Shown one piece after another: positions 50,378-58,781 of a DNA stretch of 64,000 nucleotides; position 1 is the stretch's first letter, and each line of letters starts with the position of its first letter. The DNA lies in assembly GCA_964543905.1 (NCBI GenBank), contig CAZIZO010000001.1, positions 372,001 to 436,000 on the forward strand, in the 5' to 3' direction. The DNA is from GCA-016699835 sp964543905 (GTDB taxonomy: Bacteria; Planctomycetota; Phycisphaerae; Phycisphaerales; UBA1924). The position numbers and the translations under genes are program-made. Under the pieces are notes generated by a model that saw only the letters and a program-made list of their open reading frames with translations, made no database searches and was not told the origin of the DNA.

Positions 50378-51459
50378 GGCGACCTCCTCAACACGGTGCC
50401 CGCCAAGAACGCCTCCAGCATCAGGCACGCCAGCCCCGCCATCGCGAAGGGCATGTATCGCTCCTCCCGCTGCGCGTGCTCCGTCGTGTCGATCCGACTC
50501 TTCTCCAACTCGTCGATCGCCTTGTACGCCTCGCGCAATGACGCCGAGTCTTCCGCCGCCCACCACGCCCCACCCGTGCTCTCGGCAATGCCGCGCAGCA
50601 TCTCCTCATCAATCCCCGAGCCCACCGGCACGCGATCGCCGAAGATCCCCGTCGCATACCGCTGCCTCGGCCCCACCCCGATCGTGTACACCTTGATCCC
50701 CCATTTCTTCGCCATCTCCGCCGCTTCATACGGCGTCGTCTCCCCCGCGTTGTTCTGCCCGTCCGTCAGCAGGATGATCACCTTGCTCTTGATCGTGAAG
50801 TCCGGCTTGCTCCCATCCTTCGGCAACGCCCTCGCCACCTCCTCCTCCGCGCGCTTGAGCCGCGCCGCGGCCAACGCAAGTCCATCCCCGATCGCCGTTC
50901 CGTCCTCCGACGTGCGCTCCACCGCCGTCTGCAGGTTCATCACACTTTCCACCAGCGGCTCATGCACACGCGTCAGCGGCGACACCGTATCCGCATACCG
51001 CGCAAACGCGATGACCCCCACCATGTCGCTCGGCCGACCCTTCAGTTCCTTCCCATCGCCCACCACAAAGTCGCGGATCACCCGCTTCACCGTCTCGAAC
51101 TTCGTCCGATCCGTCCCCCGCGCCGCCCGCGGATCTTCCTCCGGATCAATCGACTCCTGCATGCTCCCGGATCGGTCCAGAACGATCTGGATCGCCACAC
51201 CCTGCGTGGACGTCTTCACCTCACCCTTCGTCGATTGTGGCCTCGCCACCGCGATCAGCATCGCCCCCAACGCCACGCATCGCAACGCATCCGGCATCCA
51301 CCGCACCCGTGCCCGCGGCGATGGCGCAAGCCGTGCCGCCAGCGCCACGCTCGAAATCTCCACCGCCGTACCACGCGTCCGCCGAAGCCGCCACCACAAA
51401 AGCAACGGCAACCCGCTCAGCAGAATCAACACCCAAGGCATCGCGAAATGCTCAATCAC
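50374..51459 (-). CDS. batA: BatA-like von Willebrand factor A membrane protein
   Basis: A 361-residue protein: N-terminal membrane segments (PWVLILLSGLPLLLWWRLRR; LRCVALGAMLIAVARPQ), VWA domain with MIDAS motif IVLDRSGSMQ, VGVIAFARYADTVSPLT and IILLTDGQNNAGETTP, and a C-terminal membrane segment (PFAMAGLACLMLEAFLAGTV). The GTG start at 51459 overlaps the upstream gene by four bases (GTGA). Confidence 0.92.
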   Translation of the reverse strand: MIEHFAMPWVLILLSGLPLLLWWRLRRTRGTAVEISSVALAARLAPSPRARVRWMPDALRCVALGAMLIAVARPQSTKGEVKTSTQGVAIQIVLDRSGSMQESIDPEEDPRAARGTDRTKFETVKRVIRDFVVGDGKELKGRPSDMVGVIAFARYADTVSPLTRVHEPLVESVMNLQTAVERTSEDGTAIGDGLALAAARLKRAEEEVARALPKDGSKPDFTIKSKVIILLTDGQNNAGETTPYEAAEMAKKWGIKVYTIGVGPRQRYATGIFGDRVPVGSGIDEEMLRGIAESTGGAWWAAEDSASLREAYKAIDELEKSRIDTTEHAQREERYMPFAMAGLACLMLEAFLAGTVLRRSP

Positions 51460-52583
51460 ACGACACCCCCGTCGCGCGATTCCGAACCGCGGCGAATGCT
51501 CGCGGGATGGACCTCCCCACCCGCCTCAACCTCGTCGAGCACGTCCGTCCTCTGCATCACGCTGTACCGCAGCCGCTCCATCACCGCTTCGATCGCTCCC
51601 GCTGCATCACTCGTGCCCCTGGCACCATCGACGCCCGCAAAGCGCGCCGCATCACACGCCGCCAACGCATCCACCAGCCGCCCCGCCTCCCCCGGCGCCA
51701 GCATCGACCATCCCACCGACGCCCGCCTCAACTCCTCCGTCGTCATGCTCGCCGCCCGCGCATCGCATCGCTCCACCAGACACAGCCGCGTCAACATGAC
51801 CAACTCATCCACCTCCGCCCGCGACGCCCGCCCGGCCTCCGCCGCCGCACGGATGCCACGAATCCGTGGCAATGCCGCCTCCAGCACGCTCAGCCCCCCG
51901 CCCCGCCGGCGCCGGGCCATCCACACCCCGAGCGCCACACCCACCACCCCGACCACCACTCCCGCGGCACCGACCCAGATCCACCCCCGACCCGCTTCCT
52001 CCGGGACGGGCAAGATCGTCCTCGCCTCCCCCAACTCCACCTTCCCGGGCTCCCCGCGCTCCGCCTCCGTCAGGTTCGAGACCACCCGCACCATCAGCGC
52101 CTCGGTCGACACCGCCATCGTCTTCCTGGTCGCATCCAGCGTGGTGCACGCCACCCCCATCGCCGGGATCGTGTACTCACCATCCAGGAAAGGCTCCAGC
52201 GTGAGCCGCCGCACGAGCACCAGCGTGCCGTCGCCCATCCGCCGCGGCGCCTCGTCCCGCACGCTCACCACCCGCAACTCGCCCATCTGGGCCGGCACCG
52301 CCATCATCTCCAGATCATGATCTCGATCCGTCCTCGCCTCCACCTCCACCTCGAACCGTTCTCCAACTCGCACCTCACCCCGCGCGACCCGCACCACCAG
52401 CGTCACCGCGCCCGATCGAACGTCGCGTTCGATCGAGCCCGCCGTGGTCGCCGCATGCTCCTTCGCCGCACGATCCCGCTGGACCGACGCCGCGTCCCCC
52501 TGGGCGCGCGTCCACATCACGCCCGGGCCCACCGCGCCCACCACACCCGCGATCACCGCAAGTTGGACGCCCACGCGCTTCAT
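51456..52583 (-). CDS. Unrecognised bat-operon membrane protein
   Basis: A 375-residue protein between the DUF58 and batA genes. Residues 5-28 form a signal or anchor; 50-190 look like an immunoglobulin-type beta domain (SGAVTLVVRVARGEVRVGER; FLDGEYTIPAMGVACTTLD), one membrane segment follows near 225 (WVGAAGVVVGVVGVALGVWM) and the rest is a helical cytoplasmic tail. The plan resembles a short BatD, and such a gene is common at this place in bat operons, but I cannot name a family. Starts and ends overlap both neighbours by four bases, so it is part of the operon. Confidence 0.8.
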   Translation of the reverse strand: MKRVGVQLAVIAGVVGAVGPGVMWTRAQGDAASVQRDRAAKEHAATTAGSIERDVRSGAVTLVVRVARGEVRVGERFEVEVEARTDRDHDLEMMAVPAQMGELRVVSVRDEAPRRMGDGTLVLVRRLTLEPFLDGEYTIPAMGVACTTLDATRKTMAVSTEALMVRVVSNLTEAERGEPGKVELGEARTILPVPEEAGRGWIWVGAAGVVVGVVGVALGVWMARRRRGGGLSVLEAALPRIRGIRAAAEAGRASRAEVDELVMLTRLCLVERCDARAASMTTEELRRASVGWSMLAPGEAGRLVDALAACDAARFAGVDGARGTSDAAGAIEAVMERLRYSVMQRTDVLDEVEAGGEVHPASIRRGSESRDGGVV

Positions 52584-53455
52584 CGCCGACGTTCCCGCAT
52601 CCGGAAGTACCTCTCCACATCCGCCACGAATGAACGATCCGTCGACACGGGCACCCGATCCACTTTCGCCCTCGCGAACAGCCGCCGCCGCTCCTGCTCG
52701 CGCTCGTGCGCCAACTTCGCATACTCCCGCCGCGCTCGCGACGAGGATGTGTCCACCACCATCCGCACCCCGCTCTCCGCGTCGCACACCTCCATCAACC
52801 CCACGCTCGGCAACTCCCGCTCCCGCGGATCGCTCACCTCCACCGCCACCATCTCGTGCTGCCGCGACACCACCTTCATCACCTTCTCGAAGGGCCTCGA
52901 CTCAAAGTCCGAAATCACAAAGGCCAACGAGCGCCGATTCAGCAGACGCCCCATGTGCTCTAACGCCGCGCCCACATCCGTCCCATGCCCCTTCGGCTCA
53001 AAGTTGAGCAACTCCCGCAGGAGCCTCAGCACGTGCGTCCGCCCCTTCCTCGGCGGCAGGAAGACCTCCACCTCCTCCGCAAAGATCAATAGTCCCACGC
53101 GGTCGTTGTTCATCGACGCCGTCAGCGCCAACACCGCCGCCACCTCCACCGCCACACGCGATTTCTCCCGGCCGCTCGACCCAAACGCCCCCGATCGGCT
53201 CAGATCCACCACCAGCATCACCGTGAGTTCGCGCTCCTCATGGAACCGCTTGATGAACGTTTTCCCGCTCCGCGCCGTCACGTTCCAATCGATCGCCCGC
53301 ACGTCGTCGCCCGGCTCATACTCCCGAACCTCCGCGAACTCGATCCCTCGCCCCTTGAACGCGCTCTGATACTCGCCGGCGAAGAGCCCCTGCACCCGCC
53401 GCTTCGTCCGCAGTTGCAGCCGCCGAACCTCACGCATCAGATCGTCGGTCAGCAT
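52580..53455 (-). CDS. DUF58 family protein
   Basis: A 291-residue protein with the DUF58 core REYEPGDDVRAIDWNVTARS and LTVMLVVDLSRSGAFGSSG, the latter a VWA-like metal site. DUF58 proteins accompany MoxR ATPases and Bat proteins. The ATG at 53455 has GGAGG seven bases upstream. The end overlaps the next gene by four bases. Confidence 0.9.
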   Translation of the reverse strand: MLTDDLMREVRRLQLRTKRRVQGLFAGEYQSAFKGRGIEFAEVREYEPGDDVRAIDWNVTARSGKTFIKRFHEERELTVMLVVDLSRSGAFGSSGREKSRVAVEVAAVLALTASMNNDRVGLLIFAEEVEVFLPPRKGRTHVLRLLRELLNFEPKGHGTDVGAALEHMGRLLNRRSLAFVISDFESRPFEKVMKVVSRQHEMVAVEVSDPRERELPSVGLMEVCDAESGVRMVVDTSSSRARREYAKLAHEREQERRRLFARAKVDRVPVSTDRSFVADVERYFRMRERRR

Positions 53456-53597
53456 GCGCCCGCCTCCGGGCTCGCATCCTGCCCAGCCCAAACCGACGAC
53501 GCGATCACAACGAACCGTCGCGCCCCTCCGCGATGGCTCGCGACCTCTTCACCGCACGTGTTCGCTCTTCGCGTCGCCATTCCCGTCCACGCCTCCC

Positions 53598-54620
53598 TCA
53601 CGGCACCGGCACATGATCGAAGATCCGCTTCACCACGTCCTCGCTCGTCACCTCTTCCGCCTGCGCTTCATAACTCGCGATCACGCGATGCCGAAGCACA
53701 TCCATCCCGATCGCCTTCACGTCCGCGGGCGTCACAAACGTCCGCCCCTGCATCACCGCGTGCGCCCTGCTCGCCAGCGCCAGATTGATGCTCGCCCGCG
53801 GCGACGCCCCGAACTCGATGAACCGCGCCAGGTCCAGCCCGTGCTCCTTCGGGAACCGCGTCGCGTGCACCACCTCCACGATGTAGTCCTTGATCCGGTC
53901 ATCAATCCGCACATAGTCCACCACCCGCCGCGCCGTCATGATCTGCTCGATGTCCACGACCGCCTCCACCTTCGCGTCGGCCCGCGCCTCGCTGCGGCTC
54001 TTCGCCATCCGATCCATGATCTCGCGCTCGTCCTTCTTCGTCGGATACTCCACCCGCAACTTCAGCATGAACCGATCCACCTGCGCCTCGGGCAGCGAGT
54101 ACGTCCCCTCCTGCTCGATCGGATTCATCGTCGCGAGCACCAGGAACGGCTCGTCCAACCCATACGTCGTGTCCCCGATCGTCACCTTCTTCTCTTGCAT
54201 CGCCTCCAGCAGCGCGCTCTGCACCTTCGCCGGCGCCCGGTTGATCTCGTCGGCCAGGACGATGTTCGCGAACACCGGCCCCTTCCTCGGGGTGAACGTG
54301 TGGTCCCGCGGGTTGTAGATCAGCGTCCCCACCAGGTCCGCCGGCAACAGGTCCGGCGTGAACTGGATCCGGCTGAACTTCGCCTTGATCGCGCGCGCCA
54401 GCGTGCTCACCGTCAGCGTCTTCGCCAACCCCGGCACACCCTCCAGCAGTACGTGCCCGCCGCTCAGCAGGCCCACCAGCAGCCGCTCCACCATGTAGCG
54501 CTGCCCCACCACGACCTTCTCGACCGTGCTCACCAACGCCTGGATCGCCTCCGCCGACCGAGCGATATCGCGCTCAACCTCCGGCGGAATCGGACTCGAA
54601 CCCGGAATAACCTGGGGCAT
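53598..54620 (-). CDS. MoxR-type AAA ATPase
   Basis: A 340-residue AAA+ ATPase: Walker A LLEGVPGLAKTLT, Walker B IVLADEINRAPAKVQSALLE, sensor region LVLATMNPIEQEGTYSLPEA and the C-terminal lid (FGASPRASINLALASRAHAV). MoxR proteins act as chaperone-like partners for VWA proteins, here BatA/BatB. The ATG at 54620 has GAGG five bases before it; a GTG at 54626 is also in frame. A gap of 142 bases separates it from DUF58. It is the first gene of the operon. Confidence 0.94.
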   Translation of the reverse strand: MPQVIPGSSPIPPEVERDIARSAEAIQALVSTVEKVVVGQRYMVERLLVGLLSGGHVLLEGVPGLAKTLTVSTLARAIKAKFSRIQFTPDLLPADLVGTLIYNPRDHTFTPRKGPVFANIVLADEINRAPAKVQSALLEAMQEKKVTIGDTTYGLDEPFLVLATMNPIEQEGTYSLPEAQVDRFMLKLRVEYPTKKDEREIMDRMAKSRSEARADAKVEAVVDIEQIMTARRVVDYVRIDDRIKDYIVEVVHATRFPKEHGLDLARFIEFGASPRASINLALASRAHAVMQGRTFVTPADVKAIGMDVLRHRVIASYEAQAEEVTSEDVVKRIFDHVPVP

Positions 54621-54721
54621 CTTCACCTCACAGACAACATGCGAACGGTCCGGATAGTACTACGTGGATGCGCCGCAACCAGAGTTCCTTCGCGACTCTC
54701 CCCCCATCCGTAAACTCCCCC

Positions 54722-55138
54722 ATGCCCGACACCATCTTTTCCAAGATCATCCGCGGCGAAGTCCCCTGCCACAAAGTCTACGAGGACGACCGCGTCCTCT
54801 CCTTCCTCGACATCTTCCCCCTCTCCCGCGGCCACACCCTCGTCATCCCCAAAGAGCCCGCCGTCACCATGGACCAACTCAGCGACGACTCCGCCGCCGC
54901 CCTCGGTCGAGCCCTCCCCCGCATCTGCCGCGCGGTCCTCAGCGCCACCGGCGCCACCGCCTACAACCTCCTCCAGAACAACGGCTCCCTCGCCCACCAG
55001 GCCGTCATGCACCTCCATATCCACATCATCCCCCGCTACGACGACGGGACAGGCCTGGGCATCAAATGGGGCGCGGGCAAACTCGATCCCACCGCCGCGA
55101 CATCGCTCGCGCAACGCATCGCCGAGGCCTTGCGCTAA
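54722..55138 (+). CDS. HIT family nucleotide hydrolase
   Basis: A 138-residue histidine-triad protein: MPDTIFSKIIRGEVPCHKVY, FLDIFPLSRGHTLVIPKEP, NLLQNNGSLAHQAVMHLHIH with the triad HLHIHIIPR. HinT-like members cleave purine nucleotide phosphoramidates; the physiological substrate is not known. The ATG at 54722 gives the standard N-terminus. It is divergent from moxR. Confidence 0.92.
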   Translation: MPDTIFSKIIRGEVPCHKVYEDDRVLSFLDIFPLSRGHTLVIPKEPAVTMDQLSDDSAAALGRALPRICRAVLSATGATAYNLLQNNGSLAHQAVMHLHIHIIPRYDDGTGLGIKWGAGKLDPTAATSLAQRIAEALR

Positions 55139-55171
55139 CCCCACACGCCACCGTACTCGGACGTCTTCCGT

Positions 55172-55831
55172 TCACGCGGCCTTGATGTCTTTCGCCCCGC
55201 CCGCGCGGACGCCTCCTGTTCGAAGCGTGTACCACATCATCAGCCCCACACCAATGATCAACGCCAGGTCCGCGATGTTCGAGACCCAAGGCCACATCGC
55301 CCGATCGCCGCTCGGCCACTTCAGACCAAACGGCAACGCCACGCCCGGCAGCGGGTGGATGAAGTCCCGCACGCACGCGAACACCAATCGGTCGTACAGA
55401 TTCCCCAGCCCACCCGACAAAATCAGCCCCAACCCCACGTGCGCGACCGAATCGCGCGGACGCGTCCACGCGTGGAAGAGGTACATCCCAAACGCTAATG
55501 CGCCTAGCGTGAACGCCACAAAGACCCACCGCTTCCCCGCGCCCATCCCGAACACCGCGCCCGGATTCAGCACCAGCGTGAACTCCAGCAGGTCTCGCAC
55601 AACCACCACCGGCCTGTGCGGCGGGATCAGATCACCCAGATGCCCCGAACCCGCCGCCAAGACCTCCTCACGATCCACACGCACCGGCGCACCCGCCACG
55701 CGCTCGAACGCAAGCCACTTGGACCCCAGGTCCACCACCACACCCAGCACCAGCGTCGCGAGCAAGACCACCCACGCCTTGGCGCGAGTTTCTGTGTGTG
55801 GTGATGTATGTGGGATGGACACGCGGGACAA
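55172..55831 (-). CDS. lspA: Signal peptidase II (prolipoprotein signal peptidase)
   Basis: Cleaves lipoprotein signal peptides in the inner membrane. Four membrane segments are visible; the catalytic aspartates lie in SGGLGNLYDRL and SNIADLALIIG. At 219 residues it is longer than E. coli LspA (164) because of an added loop after the first segment (REEVLAAGSGHLGDLIPPHR) and a tail. It lies 39 bases after the DksA-like gene on the same strand, an arrangement found in many bacteria. Confidence 0.93.
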   Translation of the reverse strand: MSRVSIPHTSPHTETRAKAWVVLLATLVLGVVVDLGSKWLAFERVAGAPVRVDREEVLAAGSGHLGDLIPPHRPVVVVRDLLEFTLVLNPGAVFGMGAGKRWVFVAFTLGALAFGMYLFHAWTRPRDSVAHVGLGLILSGGLGNLYDRLVFACVRDFIHPLPGVALPFGLKWPSGDRAMWPWVSNIADLALIIGVGLMMWYTLRTGGVRAGGAKDIKAA

Positions 55832-55870
55832 GAATACTCACGCCAGGGCGCGCCCAGGTCGCTCGAGAGG

Positions 55871-56674
55871 CTAAGACGCCCGCATCGACCGCCGCTCCAA
55901 CTCACGAGCCGCCTCGATGGAATAGCGCGCCCACGGCAACTCCTCCAGCCGGTCCACCTTGATGGGCTTGCCCGTCAGTTCGCACACGCCGTACGTGCCC
56001 TTGTCGATCCGCGCGATCGCGTCGTCGATCTCCTTGATCAACTTCCGATCCGCCGCCGCCAGGTCCAGCGAGAGCGTCGTGTCATACGTATCCGAGCCCT
56101 GCTCGGCCATGTGCTGTGGCATGCTCGAAAGCGAGCCCCCGCCTTGCAGCGCTTCTCGCTCCATCTGCGCGATGTCCCCAACCAGTTCGGCGCGCTTGCG
56201 GAGCAACAACTGTCGGAATGCCGCGAGTTCCTTCTTCCCGAACGGAGTCTTCAGAGCCACCGGCGGCGCCTCCGCCTCCTCATGTCCGTGCGCACCCAAC
56301 GGCCTCTGCACCACCGCCTTCGGCCCAGACGGAATCAGCGGCTTCCGAAAAAGGGGTTTGGTCGGATCCAAAAGCCGGCCAATCGTCGGCGGAGTCACCG
56401 ACGCCATCTTCGGCTTCGGCGCCGGACGCTTTGGCCCAACCTTCGGGGAGACGACATCAATCCCCTTCTTCCCAGGCTTCGCTACAGATGGCGCCGCCGC
56501 CGGCGCAGGAGCCGAAACGGGCTTGGCCGACGGTTTCGTCGGTTTCACGGACGCGGGCGGAGCGGCCTTCTTCGCGGGAGCCGCCGCCTTCTTCGCCTTC
56601 GCGACAGGCTTCTTCGCCGCAGGCTTCGCCTTGGCTTTCACGGGCTTGCGGGATGTGCCAGTCTTCTTGGCCAA
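55871..56674 (-). CDS. DksA/TraR-like protein lacking zinc ligands, with H1-like tail
   Basis: A protein of about 267 residues. The C-terminal 120 residues are DksA-like: a coiled coil (FRQLLLRKRAELVGDIAQME; DRKLIKEIDDAIARIDKGTY) and the zinc-finger-shaped end GVCELTGKPIKVDRLEELPW, in which only the first of four cysteines remains. The N-terminal half is Lys/Ala/Pro-rich (KAKAKPAAKKPVAKAKKAAA), like a histone H1 tail. The start is uncertain: no ATG fits without running into accA, so I use the TTG at 56674. It lies downstream of accA (151 bases) and upstream of lspA. Confidence 0.82.
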   Translation of the reverse strand: MAKKTGTSRKPVKAKAKPAAKKPVAKAKKAAAPAKKAAPPASVKPTKPSAKPVSAPAPAAAPSVAKPGKKGIDVVSPKVGPKRPAPKPKMASVTPPTIGRLLDPTKPLFRKPLIPSGPKAVVQRPLGAHGHEEAEAPPVALKTPFGKKELAAFRQLLLRKRAELVGDIAQMEREALQGGGSLSSMPQHMAEQGSDTYDTTLSLDLAAADRKLIKEIDDAIARIDKGTYGVCELTGKPIKVDRLEELPWARYSIEAARELERRSMRAS

Positions 56675-56825
56675 ATCGATCCGCCCCCAACTCTGCGATT
56701 TAGGATTCCGTTTGGTTTCCGACGGTCCCTCGTTCGCGGGGCCAACCGTAGCCCCGGCTCGGGCGCGTGTCAAAGCCGGGCTGAGGTTTGTTCCCGCTAC
56801 GCCCCACCCCCGACCCAGAGCACCC

Positions 56826-57863
56826 TTAGTTCGCGCCCGCCAGCGCCGCGGTTTCCGTTTCCAAATACCGCCCCATCGCTCGATACCGCTCATATCGCTG
56901 TTCGAGGACCGTATCAATGGGCAAGCGGCTCAGATTCTGGATGTTCTGCACGATCCACCGCTGCAGCGCGTCCGCCGTGGCCCGCTGGTCGCGATGGGCC
57001 CCGCCGACGGGCTCCGGGATGATCTCGTCGATAATGCCCAGTTCCAGATTGTCCCGCGCCGTGAGTTTCAGCGCCTTCGCCGCCGCCGTGTTCGTCTGCT
57101 CGTTCGCTTCCTTCCACAGGATCGCGGCACATCCCTCAGGGCTGATCACCGAATACCACGAGTTTTGCAGCATCGCGACCTTGTCCGCCACCGCGATCCC
57201 CAGCGCCCCGCCCGACCCTCCTTCCCCGATGATGATGCTCACGATCGGCGTGCGAAGCCGGCTCATCTCTCGCATGTTCACCGCGATCGCCTCCGCCTGT
57301 CCGCGTTGCTCGGCCCCCAGCCCCGGATATGCCCCGGGCGTGTCCACCAGCGTCACGATCGGCACGCCGTACTTCTCGGCCAACTGCATCTTCGCCAGCG
57401 CCTTGCGATACCCCTCCGGGTGCGCACACCCGAAGTGGCACGACAACTTCTCGCTCGTCTCCTTGCCCTTCTGATGACCCACCAGCATCACCTTCACCGG
57501 CCCGATGCGCGCAAACCCCGTCACGATCGCGGGATCGTCCCCATACCGCCGATCCCCATGCAACTCGGCGAAATCGCGCGTGATCATGTTGATGTAATCG
57601 CGTGTCTGCGGACGAAGTGGATGGCGGGCCACCCGCACCGTCTGCCACGCCGTCAACTTGCCGTACAACTCACGCAGCAAGTCCCCGTGCCGCTGACGAA
57701 GCGACTCCAACTCCCGCATCATCGTCGCGCCCACCTCGTCCGTCGCGGCGGCTTCCGACCCCACCGCCGCCAGATGGTCCTTCAACTTCAACTCCGTTTG
57801 GTCGATCTGCGTCTGGAGTTCCTGCAGCGGCTTCTCAAAGTCGAGTTGATAAAAGGTCGCCAT
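56826..57863 (-). CDS. accA: Acetyl-CoA carboxylase carboxyltransferase alpha subunit
   Basis: With AccD it transfers carboxyl from biotin to acetyl-CoA, the first step of fatty acid synthesis. The 345 residues match AccA: LDFEKPLQELQTQIDQ at the N-terminus, HPLRPQTRDYINMI, FGCAHPEGYRKALAKMQLAE, VDTPGAYPGLGAEQRGQAEA, GEGGSGGALGIAVADKVAML and YSVISPEGCAAILWK. accD, accB and accC are not in the window. The start is 42 bases from the divergent proC start. Confidence 0.97.
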   Translation of the reverse strand: MATFYQLDFEKPLQELQTQIDQTELKLKDHLAAVGSEAAATDEVGATMMRELESLRQRHGDLLRELYGKLTAWQTVRVARHPLRPQTRDYINMITRDFAELHGDRRYGDDPAIVTGFARIGPVKVMLVGHQKGKETSEKLSCHFGCAHPEGYRKALAKMQLAEKYGVPIVTLVDTPGAYPGLGAEQRGQAEAIAVNMREMSRLRTPIVSIIIGEGGSGGALGIAVADKVAMLQNSWYSVISPEGCAAILWKEANEQTNTAAAKALKLTARDNLELGIIDEIIPEPVGGAHRDQRATADALQRWIVQNIQNLSRLPIDTVLEQRYERYRAMGRYLETETAALAGAN

Positions 57864-57905
57864 GACGCGAAGTGTAGTGCCGATCGCCCCGCGATACGCT
57901 TGTCC

Positions 57906-58778
57906 ATGACCTCCCCCTCCACCGCTCTCGGTTGCCTCGCGGTTATCGGCGGCGGAAACATGGGCGAAGCCATCGTCCGCGGCGCCCTCGCCTGCGGCGT
58001 GCTCCAGCCCTCCGGCGTCGTCGTGGCCGATCCATCCGCCGATCGCCGACGCGTCTTCGATGGCATGCAGGTCCACACGACCGATTCCATCGCCACATGC
58101 ATCCGCCACTTCGCCGAGATGTGGCCCAACAGCATGACGCGAGGCGCGATCCTTCTCGCGGTCAAACCCCAGATGATGGAGGGCGTAGCCCAGGACCTCT
58201 CGCCCGCCATCCGCGGGCACTTCCAGAACGGCATCCCCGTGCTCAGCATCCTCGCCGGAACGCCCCTCGCGCGACTGCACGACATGCTCGGCACGCACGC
58301 CCGCCTCGTCCGCGCCATGCCCAATCTCCCCGCTCGCATCCGCCAGGGTGCAACCGCCCTCTGCTTCGGCCCCACCGCGACCGACGAGGACCGATCTCTC
58401 GCCCGCAAACTCTTCGAATCCGTCGGCCCCACGGTCGTCAGCATCGACGAGTCGCTCATGGACGCCTTTACCGCCCTCGCCGGTTCCGGGCCCGCCTACC
58501 TCTTCTACCTCGCCGAGGCGATGATGCGAGCGGCCCGGGAACTGGGCTTCGACGATGCCACCGCCGCACGCCTCGTCCGTCAAACACTGCTCGGCTCCGC
58601 CATGCTGCTCGCGGAATCGTGCGATGATCCGAGCGTCCTCCGCGCCGCCGTCACCAGCAAGGGCGGCACGACCGCCGCCGCCGTCGATCGGCTCGATCAC
58701 GCCGGCGCCTTGCAGACCTGGATCGACGCGATGCGTGCGGCCCGCGATCGCGGGGCCCAACTCGCGCGCGGCGCCTAG
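57906..58778 (+). CDS. proC: Pyrroline-5-carboxylate reductase
   Basis: Last step of proline synthesis; 290 residues. The Rossmann motif is AVIGGGNMGEAIVRGAL; AVKPQMM and AMPNLPARIRQGATAL follow; FTALAGSGPAYLFYLAEAMM and VTSKGGTTAAAVDRLD are the substrate-side signatures. The start ATG at 57906 leaves 42 bases to accA, a shared promoter region. It ends three bases from the convergent ABC permease. Confidence 0.96.
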   Translation: MTSPSTALGCLAVIGGGNMGEAIVRGALACGVLQPSGVVVADPSADRRRVFDGMQVHTTDSIATCIRHFAEMWPNSMTRGAILLAVKPQMMEGVAQDLSPAIRGHFQNGIPVLSILAGTPLARLHDMLGTHARLVRAMPNLPARIRQGATALCFGPTATDEDRSLARKLFESVGPTVVSIDESLMDAFTALAGSGPAYLFYLAEAMMRAARELGFDDATAARLVRQTLLGSAMLLAESCDDPSVLRAAVTSKGGTTAAAVDRLDHAGALQTWIDAMRAARDRGAQLARGA

Positions 58779-58781
58779 CCC

